From the NCBI RefSeq assembly GCF_021531915.1, contig NZ_JAFBIV010000006.1, positions 1 through 64,000 of the forward strand: a DNA stretch of 64,000 nucleotides, given 5' to 3'. Under the pieces are notes generated by a model. The model was not told where the DNA came from. It made no database searches and saw only the letters and a list, made by a program, of their open reading frames with translations. The translations under genes were made by a program, and so were the position numbers. Within the stretch, counting starts at the first letter, position 1. Every line of letters starts with the position of its first letter. The stretch is from Oscillibacter valericigenes. GTDB taxonomy: Bacteria > Bacillota > Clostridia > Oscillospirales > Oscillospiraceae. This document shows positions 35,209-43,279 of the stretch, in pieces.

Positions 35209-35237
35209 TTGTGCAAACCGGCGTTGGATGGTATACT
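35209..35237 (+). promoter_or_regulatory. Promoter of yqeG
   Basis: TTGTGC (35209-35214), 17-nt spacer, TATACT (35232-35237). Confidence 0.72.
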
Positions 35238-35272
35238 ATTCCTATAGAATCTATGCAGACAAGGAGCCGCCT

Positions 35273-35785
35273 ATGCCATTTTCACTGATCCCGGACCGGG
35301 TGATGGACTGCTACGGGGACCTGACCCCGGCCTATTTGCAGGAGAAGGGAGTTACCCTACTTCTGAGCGATTTGGACTTCACGCTGGCCGCAAAAAGCAC
35401 CCGCCGCCCGGACCAGCCCCTCCGGGACTGGATCGCGGAATTGAAGGAAGCGGGGATCGACTTTATGATTGTTTCCAACAACCGCTCCGGCAAGCGGGTG
35501 ACGGAGTTCTGCGCGGACCTTGGCGTGGGCTATCAGGGCCACGCCGGCAAGCCCTCCACCCGTGGCCTGGAGGCCGCCATGGCAAAGGCGGGCCGGGACC
35601 GGGCACACACCGCCATGCTGGGGGACAAGCTGCTGACGGATATGCTGGCCGCCAACCGGGCCGGTGTCCTGGCCTTGATGGTGGAACCGGTGGGAGGCGC
35701 GGTTACACTCTGGCAGAAGGTGCTCCACGCCCTACAGGCGCCCTTCAAGGCCGTTTGCCGCCGCCGAATGGGGAAAGAAGCGTAA
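35273..35785 (+). CDS. yqeG: YqeG-family HAD-IIIA phosphatase
   Basis: 170 residues. HAD motif I is LLSDLDFTL (DxD), motif [10 protein letters not shown], the [10 protein letters not shown] Lys motif III, and [17 protein letters not shown] motif IV. Most relatives have DLDNTL, so Phe for Asn after the DxD is a small variation. ATG 35273 lies behind AAGGAG. In Bacillus yqeG heads the yqeH-aroE-yhbY-nadD-yqeK cluster; here it is alone. Confidence 0.88.
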   Translation: MPFSLIPDRVMDCYGDLTPAYLQEKGVTLLLSDLDFTLAAKSTRRPDQPLRDWIAELKEAGIDFMIVSNNRSGKRVTEFCADLGVGYQGHAGKPSTRGLEAAMAKAGRDRAHTAMLGDKLLTDMLAANRAGVLALMVEPVGGAVTLWQKVLHALQAPFKAVCRRRMGKEA

Positions 35786-35812
35786 AAAAACCAAGAAGTC
35801 CCTGAAAAATAC

Positions 35813-35841
35813 TTGCAATAACGGGCAACATACGGTAAAAT
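35813..35841 (+). promoter_or_regulatory. Promoter of efp
   Basis: TTGCAA (35813-35818), 17-nt spacer, TAAAAT (35836-35841). Confidence 0.75.
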
Positions 35842-35930
35842 ATCATCGGTATTTCGCTAGATATAGAAAACTTGAGAAAATGTCCTCCCGCAGGTCGTTT
35901 TCTCGTAAGATTTGTGAGGAGGATTTAACT

Positions 35931-36500
35931 ATGCCTATTTCTGCAGGCGATTTCCGTAAGGGTGTTATTTTTGAGATGGACGGCAAGCCCATGCTGGTCG
36001 TGGACTTCCAGCACGTCAAGCCCGGTAAGGGCGCCGCTTTTGTGCGTACCAAGTACAAGAACGTGATGACCGGTGCCATCCGTGAGGAGTCCTTCAACCC
36101 CAGCGCCAAGTTTGAGAATGGTACTGTGGAGCGCAGAAGCGCCGAGTACAGCTACAACGACGGCGACCTGTACTACTTCATGGATCCCGAGACCTTCGAC
36201 ATGACCCCGCTGAACGCTGATGTTCTGGGCGATGCCTTCCAGTTTATCAAGGAGAACACCGTGTGCACTCTGGTGAGCTATAAGGGCAGCGTCTTCGCCG
36301 TGGAGGCCCCCAACTTTGTTGAGCTGACCGTCACCGAGACCGAGCCCGGCGTGAAGGGTGATACCGCCACCAACGTCACCAAGAGCGCCACCCTGGAGAC
36401 CGGCGCCGTCATCAAGGTGCCCCTGTTCATCAACGAGGGCGAGAAGATCCAGATCGACACCCGTACCGGTGAGTATCTGGGCCGCGTGAAGGAACAATAA
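35931..36500 (+). CDS. efp: Elongation factor P
   Basis: 189 residues. EF-P relieves ribosome stalling at polyproline. The N-terminal KOW-like domain contains [21 protein letters not shown], with Lys at the modifiable tip (PGKG). Two OB domains follow, ending in [26 protein letters not shown] precedes the ATG. The Pro-rich tail of the LCP protein in this window is a plausible client. Confidence 0.97.
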   Translation: MPISAGDFRKGVIFEMDGKPMLVVDFQHVKPGKGAAFVRTKYKNVMTGAIREESFNPSAKFENGTVERRSAEYSYNDGDLYYFMDPETFDMTPLNADVLGDAFQFIKENTVCTLVSYKGSVFAVEAPNFVELTVTETEPGVKGDTATNVTKSATLETGAVIKVPLFINEGEKIQIDTRTGEYLGRVKEQ

Positions 36501-36508
36501 CGACATAA

Positions 36509-36537
36509 AAAGGGGGGATTTTATATCCCCCCTTTCT
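36509..36537 (+). terminator. Terminator of efp
   Basis: AAAGGGGGGAT (36509-36519) pairs with ATCCCCCCTTT (36525-36535), 5-nt loop. Confidence 0.85.
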
Positions 36538-36591
36538 AACAACGTACGTTGATCTCTGTATTTCATTTGAATGACGAAAGGAGTTACTACC

Positions 36592-37029
36592 ATGGAAATC
36601 ATCGAGAAAGTTGCTTATCTGAAGGGCCTGGCTGAGGGCATGGAGTTGGATACCGGCAAGAAGGAGGGCAAGCTGCTCGCTGCCATTATCGACCTGCTGG
36701 AGGACATCGCTCTGGAGATCGAGGACATCGAGGACGAGCAGGCCGAGCTGTCTGACGGCCTGGATGCTGTCAGCGATGACCTGGAGGACGTGGAAGACCT
36801 GGTTTTTGAGGACTGGGACGAAGACGACGAGGACGAGTACGAGGAAGACGAGCTGGATGAGGACGAGGACTGCTACGCCACTACCTGCCCCACCTGCGAG
36901 GAGACCATCTACTTCGACGAGTCCATTCTGGACGAGGGCGAGGTCATCTGCCCCAACTGCGGTGAGAAGCTGGAATTCGATATGAGCAGTCTGGAGGAGG
37001 AATCCGAGGAGGGTTCCGACGAGGAGTGA
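36592..37029 (+). CDS. CD1247-type acidic protein with zinc ribbon
   Basis: 145 residues. Helical N-terminus MEIIEKVAYLKGLAEGMEL, then a strongly acidic coiled middle (about 55-95, runs of Asp/Glu). Next is a zinc ribbon CPTCEETIYFDESILDEGEVICPNCGEKL and an acidic tail. This is the conserved Clostridia CD1247-domain layout. ATG 36592 lies behind AAAGGAG. The biochemical role is unknown; it sits between efp and coaW. Confidence 0.85.
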   Translation: MEIIEKVAYLKGLAEGMELDTGKKEGKLLAAIIDLLEDIALEIEDIEDEQAELSDGLDAVSDDLEDVEDLVFEDWDEDDEDEYEEDELDEDEDCYATTCPTCEETIYFDESILDEGEVICPNCGEKLEFDMSSLEEESEEGSDEE

Positions 37030-37051
37030 TTTCCTCAGAGCATCAGAGCAA

Positions 37052-37089
37052 AAAAGCCGCCGCGGAATTACTCTTCCGCGGCGGCTTTT
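37052..37089. terminator. Bidirectional terminator between CD1247-like and coaW
   Basis: AAAAGCCGCCGCGGAA (37052-37067) with perfect complement (37074-37089), 6-nt loop, between convergent genes. Confidence 0.92.
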
Positions 37090-37106
37090 CATTCAGCGAT
37101 ATTGTT

Positions 37107-37955
37107 TCAGCGGCAGTCCTTTACCGCCTTTTTCCCCAGACTGCACAGGCCCGCGCCGATGGCGGTGGCAAAGGTGGCATTTTCCGGGATCATGTAGTGG
37201 ATGCCGTACAGATTCTCAAAGTTCTCAAAGTTGGGCTTCACCTGGTCCAGGGTGGTCATGGAGCCGGTCAGCACCACGGTTTTGGTATCGCAGCACTGGC
37301 AGGCCAGCACTGTCATGGTGCCGATGGCCTGGAGCACCAGGTTTACAACTCCGGCGGCCAGGTCGGCAGGGGAGGCATCCTCTGCCAGATTGCCGAAGTT
37401 GGCGGCGGTGAGGGTAGGGTCCAGCGTGGGCGCGGGATTGCGGGTGATGTCGGCGATGGTGAGATCCACCTGCCCAAGGTCGCCGCTGGCTGCCAGCTTT
37501 TTGATCTGGCCGAACCGCTCCATGCCCACCAGCTTGCGGCACAGGCCCCCCAGGGTGCCGCCGCCGATACCGCTGCCGCACAGGTGCCGCACGGAGCCAT
37601 TCTTCTCCGCCCACATGAAGGCGGTGCCGGTGCCCATGGTCACTACCACGGCGGATTCCTGGCCGGACAGGGCCAGGGCCCCGGCGCCGCTGGCGGAGAA
37701 CTCGTCCACCCGGCAGGTGGGCAGACCGTAGATATCTCCGTCCACATAGCTGGAGCCAACGCCGGTCAGCACCACCCGGCGCACATCCCCCAGCGTCAGG
37801 CCGTTGCTGGTGAGATAGTTGCCCAGGGCGCCGTACAGACTGGTGACCTGATCCTCTGCCCGGACCCGCAGCATGGAGATCACGCTGCCGTCAGTCCGCA
37901 AACCCACCACCTTAGTGGTGGAGCCGCCGATATCGATTCCTAAGATCACATCCAT
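37107..37955 (-). CDS. coaW: Type II pantothenate kinase
   Basis: 282 residues. An ASKHA-fold kinase making 4'-phosphopantothenate, the first step of CoA synthesis. Phosphate-1 motif GIDIGGSTTKVVG; TGVGSSYVDGDIYG; VVVTMGTGTAFM (phosphate-2); GSGIGGGTLGGLCRKL; and VVLTGSMTT (adenosine motif). Type II enzymes are usually insensitive to CoA feedback. Start 37955 has GGAAGGG 7 nt upstream. It is divergent from pncB across a region with an inverted repeat. Confidence 0.92.
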   Translation of the reverse strand: MDVILGIDIGGSTTKVVGLRTDGSVISMLRVRAEDQVTSLYGALGNYLTSNGLTLGDVRRVVLTGVGSSYVDGDIYGLPTCRVDEFSASGAGALALSGQESAVVVTMGTGTAFMWAEKNGSVRHLCGSGIGGGTLGGLCRKLVGMERFGQIKKLAASGDLGQVDLTIADITRNPAPTLDPTLTAANFGNLAEDASPADLAAGVVNLVLQAIGTMTVLACQCCDTKTVVLTGSMTTLDQVKPNFENFENLYGIHYMIPENATFATAIGAGLCSLGKKAVKDCR

Positions 37956-37999
37956 GGTGAAACCCTTCCTTTTCAACGGCAGAGCCGTTACTGTGTTCC

Positions 38000-38041
38000 A
38001 TAATAGGGGAGGGGGACTTTCTTGTCAATTAAAATTGACAA
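38000..38041 (-). promoter_or_regulatory. coaW promoter overlapped by a palindromic operator candidate
   Basis: Minus strand TTGACA (38028-38023), 17-nt spacer, TATTAT (38005-38000). A perfect inverted repeat TTGTCAATT-AA-AATTGACAA (38022-38041) covers the -35 element. It lies 28 bp before the pncB -35, so one regulator could act on both genes. Confidence 0.7.
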
Positions 38042-38068
38042 ACTATTGACATGTTTTTTGAAAAACGA

Positions 38069-38097
38069 TTGCTTTTCCGGTGAGATGCGTCTATAAT
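38069..38097 (+). promoter_or_regulatory. Promoter of pncB
   Basis: TTGCTT (38069-38074), 17-nt spacer, TATAAT (38092-38097). Confidence 0.75.
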
Positions 38098-38143
38098 CAA
38101 GCCAGGTGACAAGACACCGATGATTTTGTGTTGAGGTACGATC

Positions 38144-39592
38144 ATGGATACAGAAAAGAAACTGAATATGACCATGCTCTGCGACTTTTATGAGCTGACC
38201 ATGGGCAATGGCTATTTCCAGGCGGGCTATCAGGACCGCGTGACCTATTTTGATGTCTTTTTCCGGGATGTACCGGACAAGGGCGGCTTTGCCGTCTGCG
38301 CAGGCCTGGACCAGCTGATCGAGTATATCCAGAACCTCCATTTTGATGAAGAGGACATCGCCTATCTCCGGAGCAAGAAGCTGTTCTCCGAGGAGTTCTT
38401 GGACTACCTGCGGAATTTCAAGTTCACCGGAGATGTCTGGGCTATCCCCGAGGGTACGCCCATCTTCCCCCGGGAGCCGGTGGTGACCGTCCGGGCCAAG
38501 GCCATTGAGGCCCAGCTCATCGAGACCTTCACCCTGCTGACCGTCAACCACCAGAGCCTGATTGCCACCAAGGCCAACCGCATCGTCCGGGCGGCCCAGG
38601 GGCGGACGGTGCTGGAGTTCGGCTCCCGCCGGGCCCAGGGTACTGACGGCGCCATCTCCGGCGCCCGGGCGGCCTATATCGGCGGCTGCAAGGGCACGGC
38701 CTGCACCATTTCCGACCAGCTCTTCGGCGTCCCGGCCGGCGGCACCATGGCCCACTCCTGGGTCCAGATGTTCGACAGCCAGTACGAGGCATTTAAAACC
38801 TACTGCAAAATTTATCCCACCAACGCCACGCTGTTGGTGGATACGTATAACGTGCTGAAATCCGGCGTGCCGGATGCCATCCGGGCTTTCAACGATGTGC
38901 TGAAGCCCCTGGGCATCACCAAGTGCGGCATCCGCCTGGACTCCGGCGACATCGCCTATCTCAGCCGGGAGGCCCGGAAGATGCTGGACGAGGCCGGCTG
39001 GACGGAGTGCCAGATCTCCGCCTCCAACTCTCTGGACGAGTATATCATCCGGGACCTGCTGCAGCAGGGGGCGAAGATCGACATGTTCGGTGTGGGCGAG
39101 CGGATGATCACCGCCAGCAGCCAGCCGGTGTTCGGCGGTGTGTACAAGCTGTCCGCTGTGGAGGATGACCAGGGCAATATCATTCCCCGGATCAAGGTCA
39201 GCGAGAATGTGGACAAGATCACCAACCCCCACTTCAAGAAGGTCTACCGCATCTTCGACAAGGCTACCGGCAAGGCCGAGGCAGACTATATCACTGTCTG
39301 GGATGAGACGGTGGACGAGAGCCAGCCCCTGGAGCTGTTTGATCCCCGCGCCACCTGGAAGCGGAAGACCTATACGAACTTTGAGGCCAAGCCCTTGCAG
39401 GTGCAGGTGTTCAAGGGCGGTGAGCTGGTGTACCAGCAGCCTACCCTGAAAGAAATTCAGGCCTATTGCGCCCAGCAGGTGGACACCCTCTGGGATGAGG
39501 TGAAGCGCTTCGAAAATCCCCACAACTACTACGTGGACCTGAGCCAGAAGCTCTGGGACATTAAGCAGGAACTCCTGCGCAAAAGCAGATGA
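38144..39592 (+). CDS. pncB: Nicotinate phosphoribosyltransferase
   Basis: 482 residues. It converts nicotinate and PRPP to nicotinate mononucleotide, the substrate of NadD encoded at 28 kb. Visible: MTMLCDFYELTMGNGYFQAG, VFFRDVPDKGGFAVCAGL, EFGSRRAQGTDGAISGARAAYIGG, the GTMAHSWVQM catalytic-His region and GIRLDSGDIAYLSREAR. The ribosome site is modest (TTGAGG). Confidence 0.95.
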   Translation: MDTEKKLNMTMLCDFYELTMGNGYFQAGYQDRVTYFDVFFRDVPDKGGFAVCAGLDQLIEYIQNLHFDEEDIAYLRSKKLFSEEFLDYLRNFKFTGDVWAIPEGTPIFPREPVVTVRAKAIEAQLIETFTLLTVNHQSLIATKANRIVRAAQGRTVLEFGSRRAQGTDGAISGARAAYIGGCKGTACTISDQLFGVPAGGTMAHSWVQMFDSQYEAFKTYCKIYPTNATLLVDTYNVLKSGVPDAIRAFNDVLKPLGITKCGIRLDSGDIAYLSREARKMLDEAGWTECQISASNSLDEYIIRDLLQQGAKIDMFGVGERMITASSQPVFGGVYKLSAVEDDQGNIIPRIKVSENVDKITNPHFKKVYRIFDKATGKAEADYITVWDETVDESQPLELFDPRATWKRKTYTNFEAKPLQVQVFKGGELVYQQPTLKEIQAYCAQQVDTLWDEVKRFENPHNYYVDLSQKLWDIKQELLRKSR

Positions 39593-39598
39593 TTGCCG

Positions 39599-39628
39599 CA
39601 CAGCCCCGCCGAAAGGCGGGGCTGTGTC
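39599..39628 (+). terminator. Terminator of pncB
   Basis: CACAGCCCCGCC (39599-39610), GAAA loop, exact complement (39615-39626). The T tail is poor. Confidence 0.75.
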
Positions 39629-39659
39629 CTGCCTGTGGGGAACGTTTACAGGAACAGGC

Positions 39660-39688
39660 TTGCAGAATGAAAGGCTTTTGTATATAAT
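39660..39688 (+). promoter_or_regulatory. Promoter of cls
   Basis: TTGCAG (39660-39665), 17-nt spacer, TATAAT (39683-39688). Confidence 0.8.
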
Positions 39689-39722
39689 ATACTTTTAATC
39701 AGAGAAAGAAAGGGTGGGGCCT

Positions 39723-41279
39723 GTGCGGAATAATATAACTTCGGAACGGATCGAGCGGAAGATCTCCGCTGTGACCAGCATTTCCATGTGTGCGCTGACG
39801 GTTCTGGCGCAGATCGCCACCACGCTGCTGCTGACCCATTTCCTCCAGGAAAAGGCCAGCTATGTATACGGCCTTCTGGAACTGGCAGGTGCCCTGACGG
39901 CCATCCGGGTCTACCAGCGGTCGGGCAGTCCCAGCTATAAGCTGGCCTGGATGTGTTTGTTGATGGTGCTGCCGGTGGCCGGCATGATTTTGTTCTGCCT
40001 GTGGGGCGGAACCCACCAGGCCAAGCAGCTGAGCCTGCGGAAGGTCCCGCCCATCCCCCAGCGGGAGAGCCAGAAAATGGCCAGCGAGACCAACCTGTCC
40101 CGCCTCCGCCGCCAGTCCGTCTCCTGGGGGCGGCTGGCATCCTATCTGCAGAAGAAGGGGTTTCCGGTGTACCGAAACACCACGGCCCGGTATTTTGGGG
40201 ACGGCGGAGCCTTTTTCGATGATCTGATCGCCCACCTGGCAAAAGCGGAGCACTCCATCTTCATGGAGTATTACATCCTGGCAGAGGGACAGATCTGGGA
40301 CCGTATCTTCCGCGTGCTGAAGGAACGGGCTGCAGCCGGGGTGGAGGTCTATCTGATTTTTGATGACTTCGGCAACCTGACCCGCCTGACAGACGACACC
40401 CTGCAGGACATTCAGAACGCGGGAATCGAGGTGGGAGTATTCAACCCGGTTCACCGGTATGTGAACCGCATCTACTTCAACTACCGGGACCACCGGAAGA
40501 TCACTGTCATCGACGGTCGGGTGGCTTATACCGGCGGCATCAACATTGGCGACGAATACGCCAATCTCATCGTCCGCTTCGGCCACTGGAAGGACAGTGG
40601 CGTCCGGCTCGAGGGCGAGGGCGCCTGGGGCTTTGCCGTCCAGTTCATGCAGATGTGGAAGATGCTGGGGAGGACCTTTGCCAACGAGGACGACTACTAC
40701 CGCTCCCGCCAGGAGGAGCCGGAGAGTCCCGGATTCTGCCAGCCCTTTGCCGACGGTCCCCTGAATAACCCGGACAATCCCATTGAGGAGACGTATCTCC
40801 AGTTGATCGCCTCCGCCAAGCACATGCTCTATCTCACCTCCCCGTATTACGCGGTGGAGGAGTCCATGCAGCAGGCGTTGTGCATTGCTGCTGACGCCGG
40901 TGTGGATGTGCGTCTGCTGGTGCCGGCAGTGCCGGATAAAAAGTACGCCTATATGGTGGCAGAGACCTACTGGGGCCAGCTGTTGGAGCATGGGGTGAAG
41001 ATCTACAAGTACACCCCCGGCTTCCTCCACGCCAAGAGCGTGCTGGTGGACCGGGAGGTGGCATTGGTGGGCAGCACGAACATGGATTACCGGACCTTCC
41101 AGCTTCATTATGAGTGCGGCGTGCTGATGTACCACATGCCGGCGGTGGAGGAACTGCTGGAGGATATGGACGATATCATGGTCCAGAGCACCCTCTACAC
41201 CATGGAGGAATGGCAGAAGCGCCCCTGGCTGCGGCGCATGGTGGCGTCTCTGCTGCGGCTGGGAGCCATATGGCTGTGA
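39723..41279 (+). CDS. cls: Cardiolipin synthase (phospholipase D family)
   Basis: 518 residues. Two or three N-terminal membrane helices (about 15-70, plus one near 75-95) anchor the enzyme. The two HKD motifs are complete: HRKITVIDGRVAYTGGINIG and HAKSVLVDREVALVGSTNMD. It joins two phosphatidylglycerols into cardiolipin. GTG 39723 is preferred, since an in-frame GTG at 39714 lies within the AAAGGGTGGGG ribosome site. Confidence 0.92.
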   Translation: MRNNITSERIERKISAVTSISMCALTVLAQIATTLLLTHFLQEKASYVYGLLELAGALTAIRVYQRSGSPSYKLAWMCLLMVLPVAGMILFCLWGGTHQAKQLSLRKVPPIPQRESQKMASETNLSRLRRQSVSWGRLASYLQKKGFPVYRNTTARYFGDGGAFFDDLIAHLAKAEHSIFMEYYILAEGQIWDRIFRVLKERAAAGVEVYLIFDDFGNLTRLTDDTLQDIQNAGIEVGVFNPVHRYVNRIYFNYRDHRKITVIDGRVAYTGGINIGDEYANLIVRFGHWKDSGVRLEGEGAWGFAVQFMQMWKMLGRTFANEDDYYRSRQEEPESPGFCQPFADGPLNNPDNPIEETYLQLIASAKHMLYLTSPYYAVEESMQQALCIAADAGVDVRLLVPAVPDKKYAYMVAETYWGQLLEHGVKIYKYTPGFLHAKSVLVDREVALVGSTNMDYRTFQLHYECGVLMYHMPAVEELLEDMDDIMVQSTLYTMEEWQKRPWLRRMVASLLRLGAIWL

Positions 41280-41319
41280 GCCTGGGAGGGGAGCGGGCTC
41301 CCCTTCCAACCACCCCACC

Positions 41320-41575
41320 ACCAGTGACGCTGCGTCACTGGTGAGCGTGCCCCAAGGGCACGCAGGTCGCGGTATTTTCGCCACGCCGCAGCGTTAAGAA
41401 AACATGCCGGTGGCATGTTTTTAGCGTAGGCCACAGCGGCTATGCCGCAAGGAGACGCACTGTGTATCCTGACAAAAATGATTGAAATTTCTTCTTTCGC
41501 CTTCGGCGAAAGAACTGGGGAAACCGTAGGTTTCCCCTAGCCCCTTTCCGTCGGGCGACTGCCAGCCGCCCGACG
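41320..41575 (+). repeat. Dispersed repeat family 2 copy
   Basis: A CCAGTGACG/CGTCACTGG hairpin, GAGCGTGCCCCAAGGGCACGC, a variable middle (with AAAACATGCC/GGCATGTTTT), CTGACAAAAATGATTGAA and GAACTGGGGAAACCGTAGGT. The blocks match 7809-7995 in order. It ends with GTCGGGCGACT/AGCCGCCCGAC. The 340-bp gap between cls and the ttcA-like gene holds no gene. Confidence 0.75.
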
Positions 41576-41619
41576 GAAGGAACGTCTCTCCCCAGATTTC
41601 TCACATTCCGGAGGTCCCC

Positions 41620-42486
41620 ATGTCCCGTGAATTGTCTTCCCAGGAGATTGCCGAGCGCAGTCTCATCAAAACCTACCGAAAATCCCTTTGGAACCCCTTC
41701 ATCGCCGCCGTCAAGCGGTATGAGCTGGTGTCTCCGGGGGACCATATCGCCGTGTGCATCTCCGGCGGAAAGGACTCCATGGTGCTGGCCAAGCTCATGC
41801 AGGAACTGCAGAAGCACACGGAGCAGCCCTTTGACCTGACCTTCCTGGTGATGGACCCGGGTTACAATCCCGCCAACCGGGCGCTGATCGAGTCCAATGC
41901 GAAGCGGCTGGGCATCCCCGTCACCATCTTTGAAAGCGATATTTTCGATGTCACGGTCCAGGTGGACAAAAACCCCTGCTACCTCTGTGCCCGGATGCGC
42001 CGGGGCTGCCTGTATGCCAAGGCGAAGGAACTGGGCTGCAACAAGATCGCTCTGGGGCACCATTTCTCGGACGTCATCGAGACCACGCTCCTGGGCCTGT
42101 TTTACGGCGCCCAGGTCCAGACCATGCCGCCCAAGCTCCACAGCAAGAATTTCCCCGGCATGGAGCTGATCCGCCCCCTGTACTGCGTCCACGAGGACGC
42201 CATCATCGCCTGGCGGAACTACAACAATCTGAAATTCCTGCAGTGTGCCTGCCGCTTCACCGAGGCCCGGGACGCCTCCGGCGACGGGGTAGGGGAGAGC
42301 AAGCGCCAGGAGATGAAGTTCCTGCTGCGGGAGCTGAAAAAGACCAACCCAAATATTGAAAAGAGCATCTTTCGGGCCATCCACGGCGTCCAGCTGGATA
42401 CCTTCCCGGGCTTCAAGTACCGGGGGCAAGCCCACTCCTTCCTGGAGTTTTACGACGGCGCCGCCAGCTTTGACCCTGACGCGTAA
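41620..42486 (+). CDS. TtcA-family tRNA 2-thiolation protein
   Basis: 288 residues, ATP-pyrophosphatase fold. PP-loop ISGGKDSMVL; a Cys pair CYLCARMRRGCLY in the middle; GHHFSDVIETTLLGLFYGAQ; and a further Cys near the C-terminal part (CACRF). In TtcA such Cys hold an Fe-S cluster used to thiolate C32 of tRNA. GGAGGTCCCC precedes the ATG. TilS/ThiI-like relatives are less likely given the GHH and CxxC pattern. Confidence 0.85.
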   Translation: MSRELSSQEIAERSLIKTYRKSLWNPFIAAVKRYELVSPGDHIAVCISGGKDSMVLAKLMQELQKHTEQPFDLTFLVMDPGYNPANRALIESNAKRLGIPVTIFESDIFDVTVQVDKNPCYLCARMRRGCLYAKAKELGCNKIALGHHFSDVIETTLLGLFYGAQVQTMPPKLHSKNFPGMELIRPLYCVHEDAIIAWRNYNNLKFLQCACRFTEARDASGDGVGESKRQEMKFLLRELKKTNPNIEKSIFRAIHGVQLDTFPGFKYRGQAHSFLEFYDGAASFDPDA

Positions 42487-42619
42487 AAGCAGTCCTGAGG
42501 CAGTTTGCCATTTTAGTTGCCGTTTTCTCGATAAGACTTCAATTTTAACAGTCTGAATTTTCACTTCACGTTCAGTTATTGAACGTGTAAAAATCGGCTC
42601 GAAGTATTGAAAACAAAAG

Positions 42620-42656
42620 AAAAACCGTGTAACCATTGAGGTTACACGGTTTTTCT
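42620..42656. terminator. Hairpin terminator next to the left attachment site
   Basis: AAAAACCGTGTAACC (42620-42634), ATTGA loop, exact complement (42640-42654), TTTTTC tail. It lies 5 nt outside the tRNA remnant and may be the original downstream terminator of the tRNA gene on the minus strand. Confidence 0.85.
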
Positions 42657-42660
42657 TATT

Positions 42661-42683
42661 TGGCAGCGGGTGAAGGATTCGAA
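42661..42683 (-). other. Left attachment site (attL): 3' end of a tRNA gene
   Basis: 23 bp starting TGGCAGCGGGTGAAGGATTC. Read on the minus strand it is T-loop TTCGAAT, T-stem CCTTC, acceptor 3' strand ACCCGCT, G73 and CCA. The bases to the right do not pair as a T-stem (GCGAT where GAAGG is needed), so the 5' part of the tRNA is missing. The same 23 bp recur at 58043. A GTGCCGCA/TGCGGCAC hairpin lies inside at 42727-42748. Confidence 0.8.
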
Positions 42684-42811
42684 TCGCCTGTGCGCGGTTT
42701 TGAACCGTGTCACCTGATGCCGCCGAGTGCCGCAAAGTGCTGCGGCACAACGGGTTTGAGATTTCATTGTGTTAAGTGCTGTTGAAGCGTGTCGGCCGGG
42801 TTTACCGTGGT

Positions 42812-42840
42812 AAGGGTCAAAATAAGGGTCAGAATAAGGG
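42812..42840 (+). other. Candidate integrase arm-type sites, left
   Basis: AAGGGTC at 42812 and 42824 and AAGGG at 42836, spaced 12 bp. The same AAGGGTC pair with 12-bp spacing occurs at 57976 and 57988 near the other end of the island. Confidence 0.6.
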
Positions 42841-43008
42841 CCTGGTTGTGATTCGTGTGGGCCAATATTGACTCACAGCCGCAGCCAATGGAGCATCGCT
42901 GTCCAATTGTTTCGTTCAGAAAGGCGCCGCGTTAGCTTTGGATACGGACTTTTTTCAAAATATATGTGCATTTTCTACAACTTTTCCATGAACGCCTTTT
43001 TGTATGCC

Positions 43009-43037
43009 TTGTATCTCTTCGGATATTTGTATATACT
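43009..43037 (+). promoter_or_regulatory. Promoter of the HTH-luxR operon in the island
   Basis: TTGTAT (43009-43014), 17-nt spacer, TATACT (43032-43037), 37 nt before the HTH gene start. Confidence 0.65.
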
Positions 43038-43073
43038 AAAAATAATGAAATGATATCGGAACGGAGGAACATC

Positions 43074-43274
43074 ATGGACGGGATGAAGGGGGATATCTCT
43101 ATACGGGAAGCATCCTGCCGATGGGGCGTATCAGAGCGGCGGGTCAACCAATACTGTGCTGAAGGACGTATTCCCGGCGCATCCCGTTTCGGGAGGTCCT
43201 GGGCAATTCCGGAGGATGCGGAAAAGCCGTCCGCCCCGTGTAAAACAGATACCAATCAAATGATCCGGGGGTGA
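43074..43274 (+). CDS. Small helix-turn-helix DNA-binding protein
   Basis: 66 residues. SIREASCRWGVSERRVNQYCAEGRIPGASRFGRSWAIPEDAEKP is a MerR/excisionase-type winged HTH. ATG 43074 lies behind GGAGGAAC. The next gene begins 5 nt after its stop, so it is the first gene of an operon with the large LuxR-type regulator. Such small HTH plus LuxR pairs recur in Clostridia. It could be a co-regulator or an excision factor. Confidence 0.8.
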   Translation: MDGMKGDISIREASCRWGVSERRVNQYCAEGRIPGASRFGRSWAIPEDAEKPSAPCKTDTNQMIRG

Positions 43275-43279
43275 AGACC

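Noticed and set aside
42661-42735. A complete tRNA gene on the minus strand
   Set aside because: Only the T-loop, 3' T-stem, acceptor strand and CCA are present. The next bases do not form a T-stem, anticodon arm or matching 5' acceptor strand.
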